Origin: Fen-1362 sp049516395
GTDB taxonomy: Bacteria > Planctomycetota > Phycisphaerae > Sedimentisphaerales > Anaerobacaceae
Assembly: GCA_049516395.1 (NCBI GenBank)
Contig: JBEKTD010000007.1
Coordinates: forward strand, 62,001-126,000
Length of the DNA stretch: 64,000 nt
Reading direction: 5' to 3'
Shown here one piece after another: positions 53,050-63,200 of this stretch. The first letter of the stretch is position 1. Every line of letters begins with the position of its first letter. A model generated the notes under the pieces. The model worked only from the letters and a program-made list of their open reading frames with translations. It did no database searches and had not been told where the DNA came from. Position numbers and translations under genes: made by a program.

Positions 53050-53754
53050 ATGAAAAAGTTTCAGCCGGACGAAAAATGTTTATTGATGAGCAGAGACGAG
53101 ATGCGGGCCTTAGACGCCTGGGCAATCAACGAGTTGGGCATACCGGGCATCGTGCTAATGGAAAACGCGGGCAGAGGATGCGCACAGTTTATCATCGAAA
53201 AACTTTCCAAAATTAAAAAGCCCGTGGTCTGCATTTTCTGCGGAACAGGCAACAACGGCGGCGACGGCTTCGTTATCGCAAGACACCTTTTCAACGCGGG
53301 CTTTGCCGTAACAGTCGTGGTATGCGGCGACATCGATAAAATCAAGGGCGACGCCAAAATCAATCTCGATATACTCACCCGTCTCGGTTTAAAAATTGAC
53401 CGGCTGGATATGGAAGACACCGAGACAATCGACGCCCGCGTTACCAAACTCACCAATGATGCTAATATGATTATCGACGCCATCTTCGGAACGGGGCTTA
53501 TCGGGGCACTGCGCGATGAATACAAACGGCTGATTGAGAGCATAAACGGACTCGGATGCCCAGTTCTATCCGTTGATATACCCTCGGGTATGGATTGCGA
53601 TACGGGGCTGCCGTTCGGCGCGTCGATAAAGGCCAATTGCACCATCACCTTCGCCGCGGTCAAAAAGGGATTTGTTTTCGAAAACGCCCGAGCATATACG
53701 GGCGATATATTCGTCGCCTCGATTGGAGTCGAACCAAAACCCGACTTATCATAG
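53050..53754 (+). CDS. nnrE: NAD(P)H-hydrate epimerase (YjeF N-terminal domain)
   Basis: 234 residues, the epimerase domain only. The dehydratase (NnrD) part found fused in many bacteria is absent. Signs are 'ALDAWAINELGIPGIVLMENAGR', in part, 'CGTGNNGGDGFVIARHL', 'IIDAIFGTGLIGALRDEYK' and 'VLSVDIPSGMDCDTG'. It repairs damaged NAD(P)HX by epimerising the S and R forms. The start at 53050 is followed by a short lead before the domain. A separate NnrD would have to be elsewhere. Confidence 0.93.
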   Translation: MKKFQPDEKCLLMSRDEMRALDAWAINELGIPGIVLMENAGRGCAQFIIEKLSKIKKPVVCIFCGTGNNGGDGFVIARHLFNAGFAVTVVVCGDIDKIKGDAKINLDILTRLGLKIDRLDMEDTETIDARVTKLTNDANMIIDAIFGTGLIGALRDEYKRLIESINGLGCPVLSVDIPSGMDCDTGLPFGASIKANCTITFAAVKKGFVFENARAYTGDIFVASIGVEPKPDLS

Positions 53755-53764
53755 AACGTGGTTC

Positions 53765-55210
53765 TTAAAACGCCCCGGGATTGCCCGACATCGTCTTGTA
53801 CCCGATAAAATACAGGAACCTCTCCGCATTCATAATCGGTATCGACAACGCCTGCGCCTGGCTCTGAATATCCTTGTAGCCGGCCGCCTGCTGCACCGCA
53901 CGCTCGTATTTCTCCATCGCGTTGGGATACTTTTCCGTCTCCTGCATTGTCGGCTTCGACAGCACCACGGGCGGTGTCCCCAGAATCACATAATCCGTAT
54001 TCACGGTTACCGTGTCGGCAACCTTGCCGCCCCACTTCTCCACCAGGTGGCGTATCTTCGCGACAGCGTCATCATCAATCACGCCGCTGCCGCTGAGGTC
54101 GAAATCGCCCGCAACCACAAAAGTATTCGCCTTTGTCGGCGACCAGATAAGATTCGCGATTATATCATCCGCCACAATCGGGTTTTTCTTGTCGGAACGA
54201 ATAATCCTCGCCGCCGAGAAACTGTCTCCGATGTTGTAAACCTCTATCTCCGCCTTTCCTTTGCCATCCCTCGGAATCGGCTGCCCCCTGTCGTAAACCG
54301 CAAAAGTAAGCCCGCGGTAAATATGGTCATTAGTGCCAAGATTAATTTGCACAGTTTTGGCCTGGTTATCGACCAGAATTATCTTTCCATCCGGCTCAAA
54401 CGCCTTTATCTCTGTGTCCGGCGGCGGCTGAACGGGCCACACGCTCTCTTTTAATATCTTCTGGATGCGGTCTTGGGCCGTCTGAAGCTCCGCCTGGCTC
54501 TTCAATAACTGCTTGTTCATTTCCTCCCGGCTGGTTCTTTCCTGGTCGAGCTTGCCATACAGGTCTTTAACCTGCTCATCACTCTTTTTCTCGAGCAGCG
54601 CCTTCAGCTCATCATAGCCCGTCCGAACATTGTCAAACTGCTGCTGTAACTTGTCCTTTTCCGCCAGCAGCGTATTCTCTTTTTCCATACTGACTTTTTT
54701 CGCATCGTCAAACTGCGCCTGAAGGTTATCAAGCTGTTCCCTTGTGGCCGCCCCAGATGCTTTGGCATTTGTCAGCAAGGCGTTCAGTTTGTCCGCCACC
54801 TGAAGCAAAGTCGAATTCGGGTCAATGTCGTTCATTTCAGGATATTGTTTCGCTACCGCGGCAATTATTTCTCTTACCTTCGCCGTCGTCTCGTTAACCT
54901 TAACCTCCGCCGATTTATCGCCCGGCAAACCAGGCACTATCAATGACACCGCCTGGTCGAGATAGTCCGTCATCGCCTTCAGTTTGCTCTTGCCGAATTG
55001 TTCGGAGCCGACGATGGCGCTTACCTTCTGCTGCTCAGCAGGACTGGCAAACTCCCCAAGTCGCTTTTGTGCTGCCTCGGCAAGACCCCTCTGTTCTTCG
55101 AATTTTAAATAGTAGATTACCCCCGCCGTTGCTGCTATAATAAACAGCGTCACAAATGCTATCAGGGCGTAAAGGGTACTGTCAGTCGCACTCTTTTTGC
55201 CGATTGGCAT
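53765..55210 (-). CDS. Membrane-anchored coiled-coil protein with C-terminal BRCT-like domain
   Basis: 481 residues with one N-terminal helix ('YALIAFVTLFIIAATAGVIY') and a long coiled coil (~130-255; 'REQLDNLQAQFDDAKKVSME', 'EEMNKQLLKSQAELQTAQDR'). A beta-rich middle follows ('IILVDNQAKTVQINLGTNDH'). The C-terminal part at ~365-420, 'FVVAGDFDLSGSGVIDDDAV', continues to 'LVEKWGGKVADTVTVNTDYVILG', shown in part. It matches the BRCT pattern (GG-K and 'TDYV') although it lies outside the cytoplasm if topology is as predicted. BRCT domains normally bind phosphopeptides. Function unknown; good SD GAGGAG. Confidence 0.8.
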   Translation of the reverse strand: MPIGKKSATDSTLYALIAFVTLFIIAATAGVIYYLKFEEQRGLAEAAQKRLGEFASPAEQQKVSAIVGSEQFGKSKLKAMTDYLDQAVSLIVPGLPGDKSAEVKVNETTAKVREIIAAVAKQYPEMNDIDPNSTLLQVADKLNALLTNAKASGAATREQLDNLQAQFDDAKKVSMEKENTLLAEKDKLQQQFDNVRTGYDELKALLEKKSDEQVKDLYGKLDQERTSREEMNKQLLKSQAELQTAQDRIQKILKESVWPVQPPPDTEIKAFEPDGKIILVDNQAKTVQINLGTNDHIYRGLTFAVYDRGQPIPRDGKGKAEIEVYNIGDSFSAARIIRSDKKNPIVADDIIANLIWSPTKANTFVVAGDFDLSGSGVIDDDAVAKIRHLVEKWGGKVADTVTVNTDYVILGTPPVVLSKPTMQETEKYPNAMEKYERAVQQAAGYKDIQSQAQALSIPIMNAERFLYFIGYKTMSGNPGAF

Positions 55211-55363
55211 AACTGCAACTCCTCAGAAATTAGTAAAAAACCTTGGTTTTCAAGGCCTATAAGCATTATATTATCGTCAGAAAGTTACCCAAAGTCAACA
55301 AAAAAACCGGCTTAGAGTAAATCTGGGCAAGAGCTGCCGGCTTTGTGAATTGGAACGGTGATT

Positions 55364-56095
55364 ATGGCAATTGAGCGATTACAAAAGATATTATCGGCCT
55401 CTGGCGTCGCGTCACGCCGAAAATGCGAGGAAATAATCCTCGAAGGCCTCGTTTCCGTAAACGGCAAGGTCGTTGATACCATCCCCGCATTTGCGGACCT
55501 CGACAAGGACACAATAATCGCGGCAGGCAAACGAATTAAGCCCCAGCCCAAGATTTATTTCCTGCTAAATAAACCCAAAGGCGTCATCTGCACCAATTTT
55601 GACCCGCAGGGCAGGACTAAAGCAATCGACCTTATCCCAACACGCCATCGAATCTTCTGCGTTGGCCGGCTCGACGTCGATACCCCGGGCTTGATTATCC
55701 TCACCAACGATAACGACCTCGCCAATCGCCTGACCCACCCAAAATACGGCATCACCAAGACCTACCTCGCCGAAGTCAAAGGACGAATCGAGGGCGAACA
55801 CATCGAAAAATTAAATAAGGGCATCTGGCTTTCCGAGGGCAAATCCTCCCATACCGCAGTCAGGATATTAAAGCGGGGACATCAAAGCTCGCTCATCGAA
55901 GTCAGCATTACCGAACGGCTGAACCGTGAAGTCCGAAGAATGTTAGCTCGCGTGGGGCTACCCGTAAAATCCCTCAGACGAACCGGCATCGGCAAAATCT
56001 CTGACCGCGGCCTGGGCATAGGCCAATTTCGACTCCTCACACACTCCGAAGTCAACTACCTGCGAAAATCCACCGCCGATAAAACACCCAGCTAA
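55364..56095 (+). CDS. RsuA/RluB-family pseudouridine synthase
   Basis: 243 residues. An N-terminal S4 RNA-binding domain ('RLQKILSASGVASRRKCEEI', 'VSVNGKVV') is followed by the catalytic domain. The domain shows 'FLLNKPKGVICT', 'GRLDVDTPGLIILTNDNDLA' with the catalytic Asp, and 'LNREVRRMLARVG', the typical RsuA/RluB/RluE/RluF branch signature. Target base is not predictable from sequence alone. RluB-like enzymes act on 23S rRNA. A GTG at 55358 is an alternative start. Confidence 0.93.
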   Translation: MAIERLQKILSASGVASRRKCEEIILEGLVSVNGKVVDTIPAFADLDKDTIIAAGKRIKPQPKIYFLLNKPKGVICTNFDPQGRTKAIDLIPTRHRIFCVGRLDVDTPGLIILTNDNDLANRLTHPKYGITKTYLAEVKGRIEGEHIEKLNKGIWLSEGKSSHTAVRILKRGHQSSLIEVSITERLNREVRRMLARVGLPVKSLRRTGIGKISDRGLGIGQFRLLTHSEVNYLRKSTADKTPS

Positions 56096-58503
56096 GGCGG
56101 CAGCGTAACTTCATCGCTTCCGCTGAAAGTGGCGAAATCGATATCGAAGTCCACGGTGCCAGAATCGATAAAATTAGTATTTTTAATAGTCAGCGAAAAG
56201 GTGCACTTGCTGAAATCGAATGTTGCAGTGGCAATCCCTATAAGGGTAGCACCATCATATAATTTCACCTTCGAGCAGGTGAATTTGCGTTTGACTTTGT
56301 CGAAGTTATCGGCCGGTATCGTAAAGGTATGTGAGCCAACGGTAATATCAAGCGGATTATTAACCAGATTCGTATCATTAACATTTTTATCGGAGAACCC
56401 GCCGCGGATAGCAACTTTAGTAATGTTGTAGGTGTTCCTGTCGCGTGTGAATTTCGACTTATCGACCCGCAGAGAATCTTTGACGCCCATTAACAGCTTT
56501 ATGGGTATTGGTCTTCTGCCGTTGACGATTGTCTCATCAATTTCTGTCGTGCCGGTGTAATCACCCACATTTATATCGATTGTCAGCGGACATTCCAAAC
56601 CGGACAGGTTGATGTTGCTCGCCGCAAAAGCGAATTTGCCCGTCTTCACATTATAGCTGAATGACTTCTTTATGCCGTTTGCGGTCCCGCAATAGTCGAA
56701 CCTGCCTCTTTTCCATGTCTTGTTGTTAACATGGAAGGTTATAACACAGGGGTCCATATCATCAGAACTAATGGTGACCTTGACAAAATTGGTGTTGCCG
56801 GAACTCTTAGCTTCATCGAAGACATTTGATGTAGCGGTCATCCGGCCCGAAATTGATATGTAATCAGTATTTCCCGCCTTAACAACGCACTGGGAGATGA
56901 CCAGCGGGGCCCCGGCGAGTTTCGGATAATCGAATCCTTCGCATATAGTCCAGATGTCGTTAAGCCCATTGGCGGTTTCGCCGACGAAGTCCCAGCCGAC
57001 GAAGCTGCTTTGCTTTTTCATAAGCGATTCTGTCAGCGGTGTTCCGAGTCCGTTATCGGGTCCGCTTGTGATAAGAAAATAGCTGCTGACGATACTGCGG
57101 TAGCTACCCCCTATCAAACCGCCGACATAAGAAGATTCAGAAGAAGAAACGCTGACCGAACCAGTCGAATAGCAATTGCTGATCTCGTCTTCGTTATCCC
57201 CCACCAAACCACCGACAACATAATAATCAGCAGAACCGCTGACCGAACCCATTGAATAGCAGTTACTGATAGGTCCATCATTATACCCCACCAAACCACC
57301 GACTTCAAGAGAATCAGAGGAATCAGAAAAATCAAAAGAACCGCTGACCGAACCCGTTGAATAGCAATTGTTGATATGGCCTTCGTTATACGCCACCAAA
57401 CCACCGACATAAGGAAAATCATAGTCATCAGGAGAATCAATAGAACCGCTGACCGAACCCGCTGAATAGCAATTGCTGATACTGCCGTAGCTTTCCGCCA
57501 CCAAACCACCGACATTACCAGAACCGCTAACTGAACCAGTTGAATAGGAGTTGCTGATACTGCCGTAGCTTTGCGATACCAAACCGGCAATTTCATAAGA
57601 ACCGCTAACCGAACCAGTTGAATAGCAGTTGTTGATATCTCCTTCGTTATCCCCCACCAAACCGCCAGCATCAGACACATAGTCACCACCTGCGATATCA
57701 CCAGTGGCATAGCAGCGAATAATGTCAGAACCAATATTATATCCTACCAGACCACCCATAGCCGAGGAGTCGTCTCCGACCGACGACACATCACCCATTG
57801 CATGGCAATCACTGATAGTTCCCTCATAAGCAGAGCCAACCAGGCCGCCAATACTGTATGCGTTTTCTCCGCCTGTAATAACAACTGTAGAATAACACGA
57901 GTTTATATTGCCAACTTCATTGTGTCCCACAAGACCGCCGACATCCCATGCATTATCTGCCACCACAATAGTGCCCGTTGAGAAACAATTTGTGATATTA
58001 CCTTCATTGTTCTCGCCCACCAAAGCAGATATTCTTTGTGATTGAGCACCTGTGATAATGCGAACATTTTGCAAGCCCAGATTTTTTATCTGGCTATTCA
58101 AACCATTGGATCCAAAAAGACCTAAATAATCGGAATAATCGCACCTTACTCCATTAGTGTTTATTGTTAAATTATAAATTTTATGCCCTGCGCCATCGAA
58201 GACGCCGGTAAAAGGTGTTCCGTCAAAATAATCGTTTGAATTGTCGATATCAGGTGCGATTACCGCTGTAGTAAATGTACCGCATGGCCCCAAGTCAATA
58301 TCTTTCGTAAGGACAAAGTAAGCATCGTAGTCGTTGGTGTCCGCTGCCAGTTTTAGAAGGTCAGATGTACGGGCAATTCGATATGGATTAGTGGCTGTAC
58401 CTGAGCCGCCGGAGTATTTGGCAAAGCAAATTTGTCCAAGTAAAATTACTGATACAAATAAGGTAACAAACGTTCTGTTGCGTATCCCTGCTCTTTGACT
58501 CAT
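56092..58503 (-). CDS. Secreted GLUG-repeat protein with shared C-terminal domain
   Basis: 803 residues: signal peptide (~1-28), then 'AKYSGGSGTATNPYRIA' and about ten GLUG-type repeats ('VGGLVGHNEVGNINSCYST', 'GGLVGYNDGPISNCYSMG'). A ~265-residue C-terminal domain follows, starting near residue 535 with 'CVVKAGNTDYISISGRMTA'. It contains 'NVKTGKFAFAASNINLSGLE' and 'PIPIKLLMGVKDSLRVDKSK', and ends 'FSGSDEVTLPP'. The same domain is at the end of the C10 peptidase gene in this locus. It has regular repeats of beta strands and could be an attachment or secretion domain. Good SD. Confidence 0.85.
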   Translation of the reverse strand: MSQRAGIRNRTFVTLFVSVILLGQICFAKYSGGSGTATNPYRIARTSDLLKLAADTNDYDAYFVLTKDIDLGPCGTFTTAVIAPDIDNSNDYFDGTPFTGVFDGAGHKIYNLTINTNGVRCDYSDYLGLFGSNGLNSQIKNLGLQNVRIITGAQSQRISALVGENNEGNITNCFSTGTIVVADNAWDVGGLVGHNEVGNINSCYSTVVITGGENAYSIGGLVGSAYEGTISDCHAMGDVSSVGDDSSAMGGLVGYNIGSDIIRCYATGDIAGGDYVSDAGGLVGDNEGDINNCYSTGSVSGSYEIAGLVSQSYGSISNSYSTGSVSGSGNVGGLVAESYGSISNCYSAGSVSGSIDSPDDYDFPYVGGLVAYNEGHINNCYSTGSVSGSFDFSDSSDSLEVGGLVGYNDGPISNCYSMGSVSGSADYYVVGGLVGDNEDEISNCYSTGSVSVSSSESSYVGGLIGGSYRSIVSSYFLITSGPDNGLGTPLTESLMKKQSSFVGWDFVGETANGLNDIWTICEGFDYPKLAGAPLVISQCVVKAGNTDYISISGRMTATSNVFDEAKSSGNTNFVKVTISSDDMDPCVITFHVNNKTWKRGRFDYCGTANGIKKSFSYNVKTGKFAFAASNINLSGLECPLTIDINVGDYTGTTEIDETIVNGRRPIPIKLLMGVKDSLRVDKSKFTRDRNTYNITKVAIRGGFSDKNVNDTNLVNNPLDITVGSHTFTIPADNFDKVKRKFTCSKVKLYDGATLIGIATATFDFSKCTFSLTIKNTNFIDSGTVDFDIDFATFSGSDEVTLPP

Positions 58504-58684
58504 TTAATCTCCTCTAAGCATTGCTACCAAACCGCCAAAATCATACCAAAAGGAGACCCCTATTTCAACCCCAAAAACCACTAAAGCCCTGACTATAAAG
58601 CTGATTTTCATAAACAGGGTAATTGGGATATGCTTGGCAGGGTTTGTTTATACTGGTCAAACAGAAATATCACGCCGAATTCAA

Positions 58685-58741
58685 TCAGGGCAGCGTAACC
58701 ACATCGCTTCCGCTGAAACCGGCAAAAGCAATGGAAAGTTT
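58685..58741 (-). pseudogene. Remnant of the shared C-terminal domain
   Basis: Read on the minus strand this encodes KLSIAFAGFSGSDVVTLP and a stop, matching the ends 'FATFSGSDEVTLPP' and 'FASFSGSDWVTLPP' of the genes on each side. It begins right after the GH5 gene's stop but in another frame, so it is not expressed as that gene's tail. It is what remains of a third copy. Confidence 0.7.
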
Positions 58742-58745
58742 TTAC

Positions 58746-60245
58746 TCAATCGACCAATACTTTTTGAATATTGGAATATTCGGTTTCGCCGGATGCGTTT
58801 TTTGCCTTTACCCTGTAATAGTATGTTACGCCCTTCTGGACGGATTTGTCAGAAAACAGCTTTCTGCTTTTTGCCGCATCCTCGATATTTTTTCCGACCA
58901 GTACCCAAGGCCCGCCCGGATTTTCCGCACGCTCAATATCATATCCGTTTGCCCCGGCAGAGCCACGCCAGATGATATCGTCAGCCGATTTAATTTCCAA
59001 TAACACCGGAGCCGGCTCCGGTATTGGCACAGCGGGAACAGTCATCCCGCGAATCTGATACGCTTTTTCTCGCAGGACGCGCAATAAATTTCGCTCATCA
59101 ATTTCATCACCCGATGAAAAGCCGGGCCAGTGATAAGAGGCATAGCCCCCCGATTCATTATGAAAATAGAACCCGCCATCCCTGCGATGCGAACGAACGC
59201 CCCACAAAAGCGCGCCCGATGTGCCGTTTCGAATGACCTCATCCATAAACGCGGTCAGAACATCCGTAGGGCCCATGCCGAATTCGTCGGCAATCATGAC
59301 CTTGTTGGCTGCTTTTGCGCGCTGCTTATCCATCCTGCACAACAACGCCAAATCAGTGGGCCGGCCCGCCAGCATGTTCCAATACACATAATAGTGTTTG
59401 CTGATAATATCGATATGCGGGTCTTTGAGGTACGTATTCATGTCCCCGCCTGCCTCCATAACGAGGTGTTTCTTATCGATGCTTTTAATATACGCAGCCA
59501 TTTCAACGGACCAGTCCGTGAGCTTTCCCGTCCAGTATCCGTCCTTGTCCATCAAAAGATTGTCACGAATATAAACATCCATTTCATTGCCCAACTGCCA
59601 CGCCAGAATCGCGGGGTCATCTTTATAAGCGACGCCCGTGTAAAAATTTTTCCTGTTCAGCAGGTCGTAAACCAGATTTTTGAAATCTTCTCTTAACTGC
59701 GGGTCATCCCAAAAAACATTTCCGCTTTTTCCCCGAAAGGCGGCAAACTCCTTGATGCCTCGCCATCCCCAAAATGTGTGAGAATCGATAATAGGGAAGA
59801 TGAGCCGGATATCAAGCTCATTGCATATCTGCAATACCTTATCGAGCGTACGGAAAGCTTCTTCGTTATATTGCCTGATGCCCTCTATATGAACCGGGAC
59901 TTCCTGTTTGCCCCCTTTGTTTCGGACGGAAAGCGTAAAGCACCGGGTTGCGGTCCCTCCCATTTGACGAATAGTCATTAACGTGTCGCGGATTTCAAAC
60001 TCATCCGGAAACCGGTTGGAATTATCAGGTAGTATCTGCTCTTCATTCTGATGAAGATTGGATGAGGCCAGCGCAAAAAATCTGTATTCTTTATCGCCGT
60101 CCATTAATACCGAGCCGTTCCTTGTAATGAAATTCTTCGCAACTGCTACTTTATCTTTTTTGCAGGCCGGGGAGCATCCGACAAAACCGGGATTAACCAG
60201 GACAAGAAAACCGATAAGCAGCAGGACAACCTTCGCAATTTTCAT
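58746..60245 (-). CDS. GH5-like glycoside hydrolase lipoprotein with FN3 domain
   Basis: 499 residues. Lipoprotein signal with Cys24 in 'FVGC'. The catalytic TIM barrel spans ~40-395: 'MTIRQMGGTATRCFTLSV', the acid/base Glu in 'AWQLGNEMDVYI', and the nucleophile Glu in 'VMIADEFGMGPTD', with 'TSGALLWGVRSH' near the last strand. This arrangement is that of GH5 endomannanase/cellulase relatives. The C-terminal ~85 residues form a fibronectin type III domain ('WRGSAGANGYDIERAENPGG'). It likely cuts beta-glycans outside the cell; substrate not determined. SD is GGAGGTG. Confidence 0.87.
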   Translation of the reverse strand: MKIAKVVLLLIGFLVLVNPGFVGCSPACKKDKVAVAKNFITRNGSVLMDGDKEYRFFALASSNLHQNEEQILPDNSNRFPDEFEIRDTLMTIRQMGGTATRCFTLSVRNKGGKQEVPVHIEGIRQYNEEAFRTLDKVLQICNELDIRLIFPIIDSHTFWGWRGIKEFAAFRGKSGNVFWDDPQLREDFKNLVYDLLNRKNFYTGVAYKDDPAILAWQLGNEMDVYIRDNLLMDKDGYWTGKLTDWSVEMAAYIKSIDKKHLVMEAGGDMNTYLKDPHIDIISKHYYVYWNMLAGRPTDLALLCRMDKQRAKAANKVMIADEFGMGPTDVLTAFMDEVIRNGTSGALLWGVRSHRRDGGFYFHNESGGYASYHWPGFSSGDEIDERNLLRVLREKAYQIRGMTVPAVPIPEPAPVLLEIKSADDIIWRGSAGANGYDIERAENPGGPWVLVGKNIEDAAKSRKLFSDKSVQKGVTYYYRVKAKNASGETEYSNIQKVLVD

Positions 60246-60269
60246 ATTACACCTCCATGTAAAGCCCTG

Positions 60270-63200
60270 CTAAGGCGGCAGCGTAACCCAATCGCTTCCG
60301 CTGAAACTGGCAAAAGAGATATCGAAGTTCGTAGTGCCGGCAGGAGCGGGGAAATTGGTCTTCTTTATCGTCAGAGTAAAAGTGCATTTGTTGAAATCGA
60401 ATGTTGCAGAGGCAATCCCTATAAGGGTAGCACCATCATATAATTTGACCTTCGAGCAGGTGAATTTGTTTTTCCCCGCCTTGAAATTCCCCTTCGGTAT
60501 CGTAAAGGTTTGCCCGGCCAATTCGACGACAGAATTATTGTCGGCCATATTCGCATCGCCAAGGTTTCCCACAGAGAACCCGCCGCTGACGGTAAACTGG
60601 GTAATATGGCTGGTGTTCTGATTGCGTGTGAATTTTGGCTTATCAACTCGCAGCGAGTTTTTGACACCCATCAAAAGTTTAATCGGTATCGGCTTCTTGC
60701 CGTTGACTATCGCCTCGTTGACATCGGCTGTGCCTGCGAAATCACCCACATTTATATTGATTATCACCGGACATTCCAGACCGGACAGGTTAATCTTGCT
60801 CGCTGCAAAAGCGAATTTGCCCGTCTTCACATTATAGCTGAATGATTTCTTTACACCGTTTACCGTCCCCGAATATCCGAACTTGCCCTTTTTCCAGGTC
60901 TTGTTGTTGACGGGGAAGGTTATAATACAAGGGTCCATATCATTAGAATTCTCATCGCTGATTATAACTTCGACAAAATTGGCATCACTTGAGCTGTTGG
61001 CGGCATTGAAGTCATCGGCATTGGCGTCCATCGTGCCGGAAAACGAAATCGAATCTCCCTTGCTGCCAACGGCAACAGTGCATTTGGTAATTGGTATGGA
61101 ATAACTCGACGGACTCGTGGAAACATAACCGGAATCCGATGAGCTGAAATCGCTCGTCCCGCAACTATTCTTGGCCTTGACCCAGTAGTAATATGTCTTC
61201 CCCTTTGTCACACCATAGTCATCATAAGGTGATGTGTAATCACCCAGATTAAAGGCCGAACCTGAATCGTCGCTGGTGTTGCGCCAAACCTCGTAATTAG
61301 TGGCCTCTGAAACAGAATCCCAGGTGACCCGAACATGGCCGGTGTAGTTCCCGTCGCTGGCTAATACATCCGCAGGCACCGAGGGAATAACACAGGCATA
61401 GCCGGAGTCCGACGAGCTGAAATCACTTGTCCCGCAATTGTTTTTGGCCTTGACCCAGTAGTAATACGTCGTCCCGGGAGTTATGCTGTTGTTGTCATCA
61501 AAAGGCGATACGTTGCTATCGCCTAATTTCGATGCCGAGCTTGAATTGCTGTCAGCGCCGCGCCAAACCTCGTAACCAGTGGCCCCTGAAACAGAATCCC
61601 AGGTGACCTGAACATGGTCGGTGTAGTTCCCGTCGCTGGCTGATACGCCCGTAGGCGCCGACGGAACATCACATAAGGAGACAAAATCTATCGCCCAGCA
61701 GTTCCCCGACGTCACCCCGCCATACTGTGACTGGCCGGTGCTTGTATTCACATCGGTAAATAAATGGCCGGCACTGGCAACGCTGATTGTATAGGTCGAA
61801 TTCGACGGAACGTTGGCAAAGGCGTATATGCCATTGGTATTGGTTGTGGTTTGATATGTGTTGCCGTCGTCAATCTTCACGGCGGTTACGTTCGCATCGG
61901 AAACCGGTGTAATAGAATCGACCGCCGTAACGCGCCCGCTTATAATTTCACCCGTGCCGCTGATGTAAATGTTATAAATAACGTTGTCAACAACATTAAA
62001 CGAATACGCTGATGGATCGATGCTCAATGCATCGATATTCGGCAGGTTATACCAAACGTCATCATCGCCGTCCCAGCCCATATTCAAATGATGATACAGC
62101 GTCGAGCTTTGGTATCCATACCCGTCAGCCACAACGGCGTGCCCGTCGGTGTTGGAAGAATTGTAAATACCAAGTATTACCGGGTTACCCCAGTCAAGAT
62201 TTGGATTAATCATTCCATTCAAGCCGTTTCCTATGTTGTCTATCTCTGTCTCATCACCACCCATAATCGCGTTGCTGTAACCAAATGTGCCGACCATCGC
62301 TGCGGCAGCATCACTCATATCTGCACCGGAGCCGTCGGACTCATAATCCATTCCAACGGCCACCCCGGCATCGTAGGTGAGGTCGCCGATTGCTTCTCTC
62401 TGCGCCAGCGTTGTGCTGCAATTGGGAACAAGCGGCATCTGATTCCAGTCATACGGTCCGCCTAAGCCGTCGCCTCCGAGAAGAGTCGCTGGCTGCTCAC
62501 ACCGATCACACAGATTACACCGACGGTAATCCTCGCAATCGACATAAATCGTAAAACTCTGTGCCCCTACGCCGAACGTGGGATACTGCCAAAACCGCAT
62601 ATACTGTGCCATTGCCGTAGCCACACACCCGGCATAATAGTTGTTCGCATTTCCGGCGCTATGCGGCGGCGTGTAGTAGTTGTAGCACGCCTCATTGCCG
62701 CAGATAACATCCTGTCCCCACGTGGTCTGAAGAAGAGGCGAAACGCGAACATCCGAAATACTGCTCACAGGTCCCGACACACTACTGCTGAGCAGTTCCG
62801 TCCATTTGCCAAAGGCCTTTTCTCCCGATTTATGCACCCTGGCTTGCTGTTTTGTAAGGTCTCTCGTAGAACTGCCGGCGAGCAATTTTGCGTGAACCGA
62901 CCGTGATGCATTAACTCTTGCGGGAATGTCCCGGCTGACTAATGCGACAAGCGGATTACGAGCCGACGAATCATAGCTGCCTTCCGATGAAAAACACACT
63001 ATCGGCTCAACAAGGTCATCTGCGGATACAACCACAAATCCGTTGGGCTTAAGAACAACAACGTAATAAACCGGCTGGCCATTGGAATCTGTAAATGTCT
63101 TAACACTTTCAACCTCGCTGCCGAGCCGGCTGCCCATGGGCTTCGCTTCCTTCGCCAGCCATTTGTTTACCATCTCATGTGCCAAACTCGAAGGGACGGC

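Noticed and set aside
53061..54035. Long minus-strand frame of 324 codons opposite the NAD(P)H-hydrate epimerase gene
   Set aside because: It is the complement of a well-conserved gene and overlaps the end of the coiled-coil gene; the protein has no recognisable pattern.
55290..55345. CCGGC ... GCCGG inverted repeat with a nearby T/A run as a terminator
   Set aside because: The stem has only five pairs with a long loop, and no gene ends there in the needed direction.
57010..57734. Open frames antisense or shifted within the GLUG gene, rich in repeated 'LVRSAV' words
   Set aside because: They mirror the repeat structure of the real gene in other frames and have no SD.
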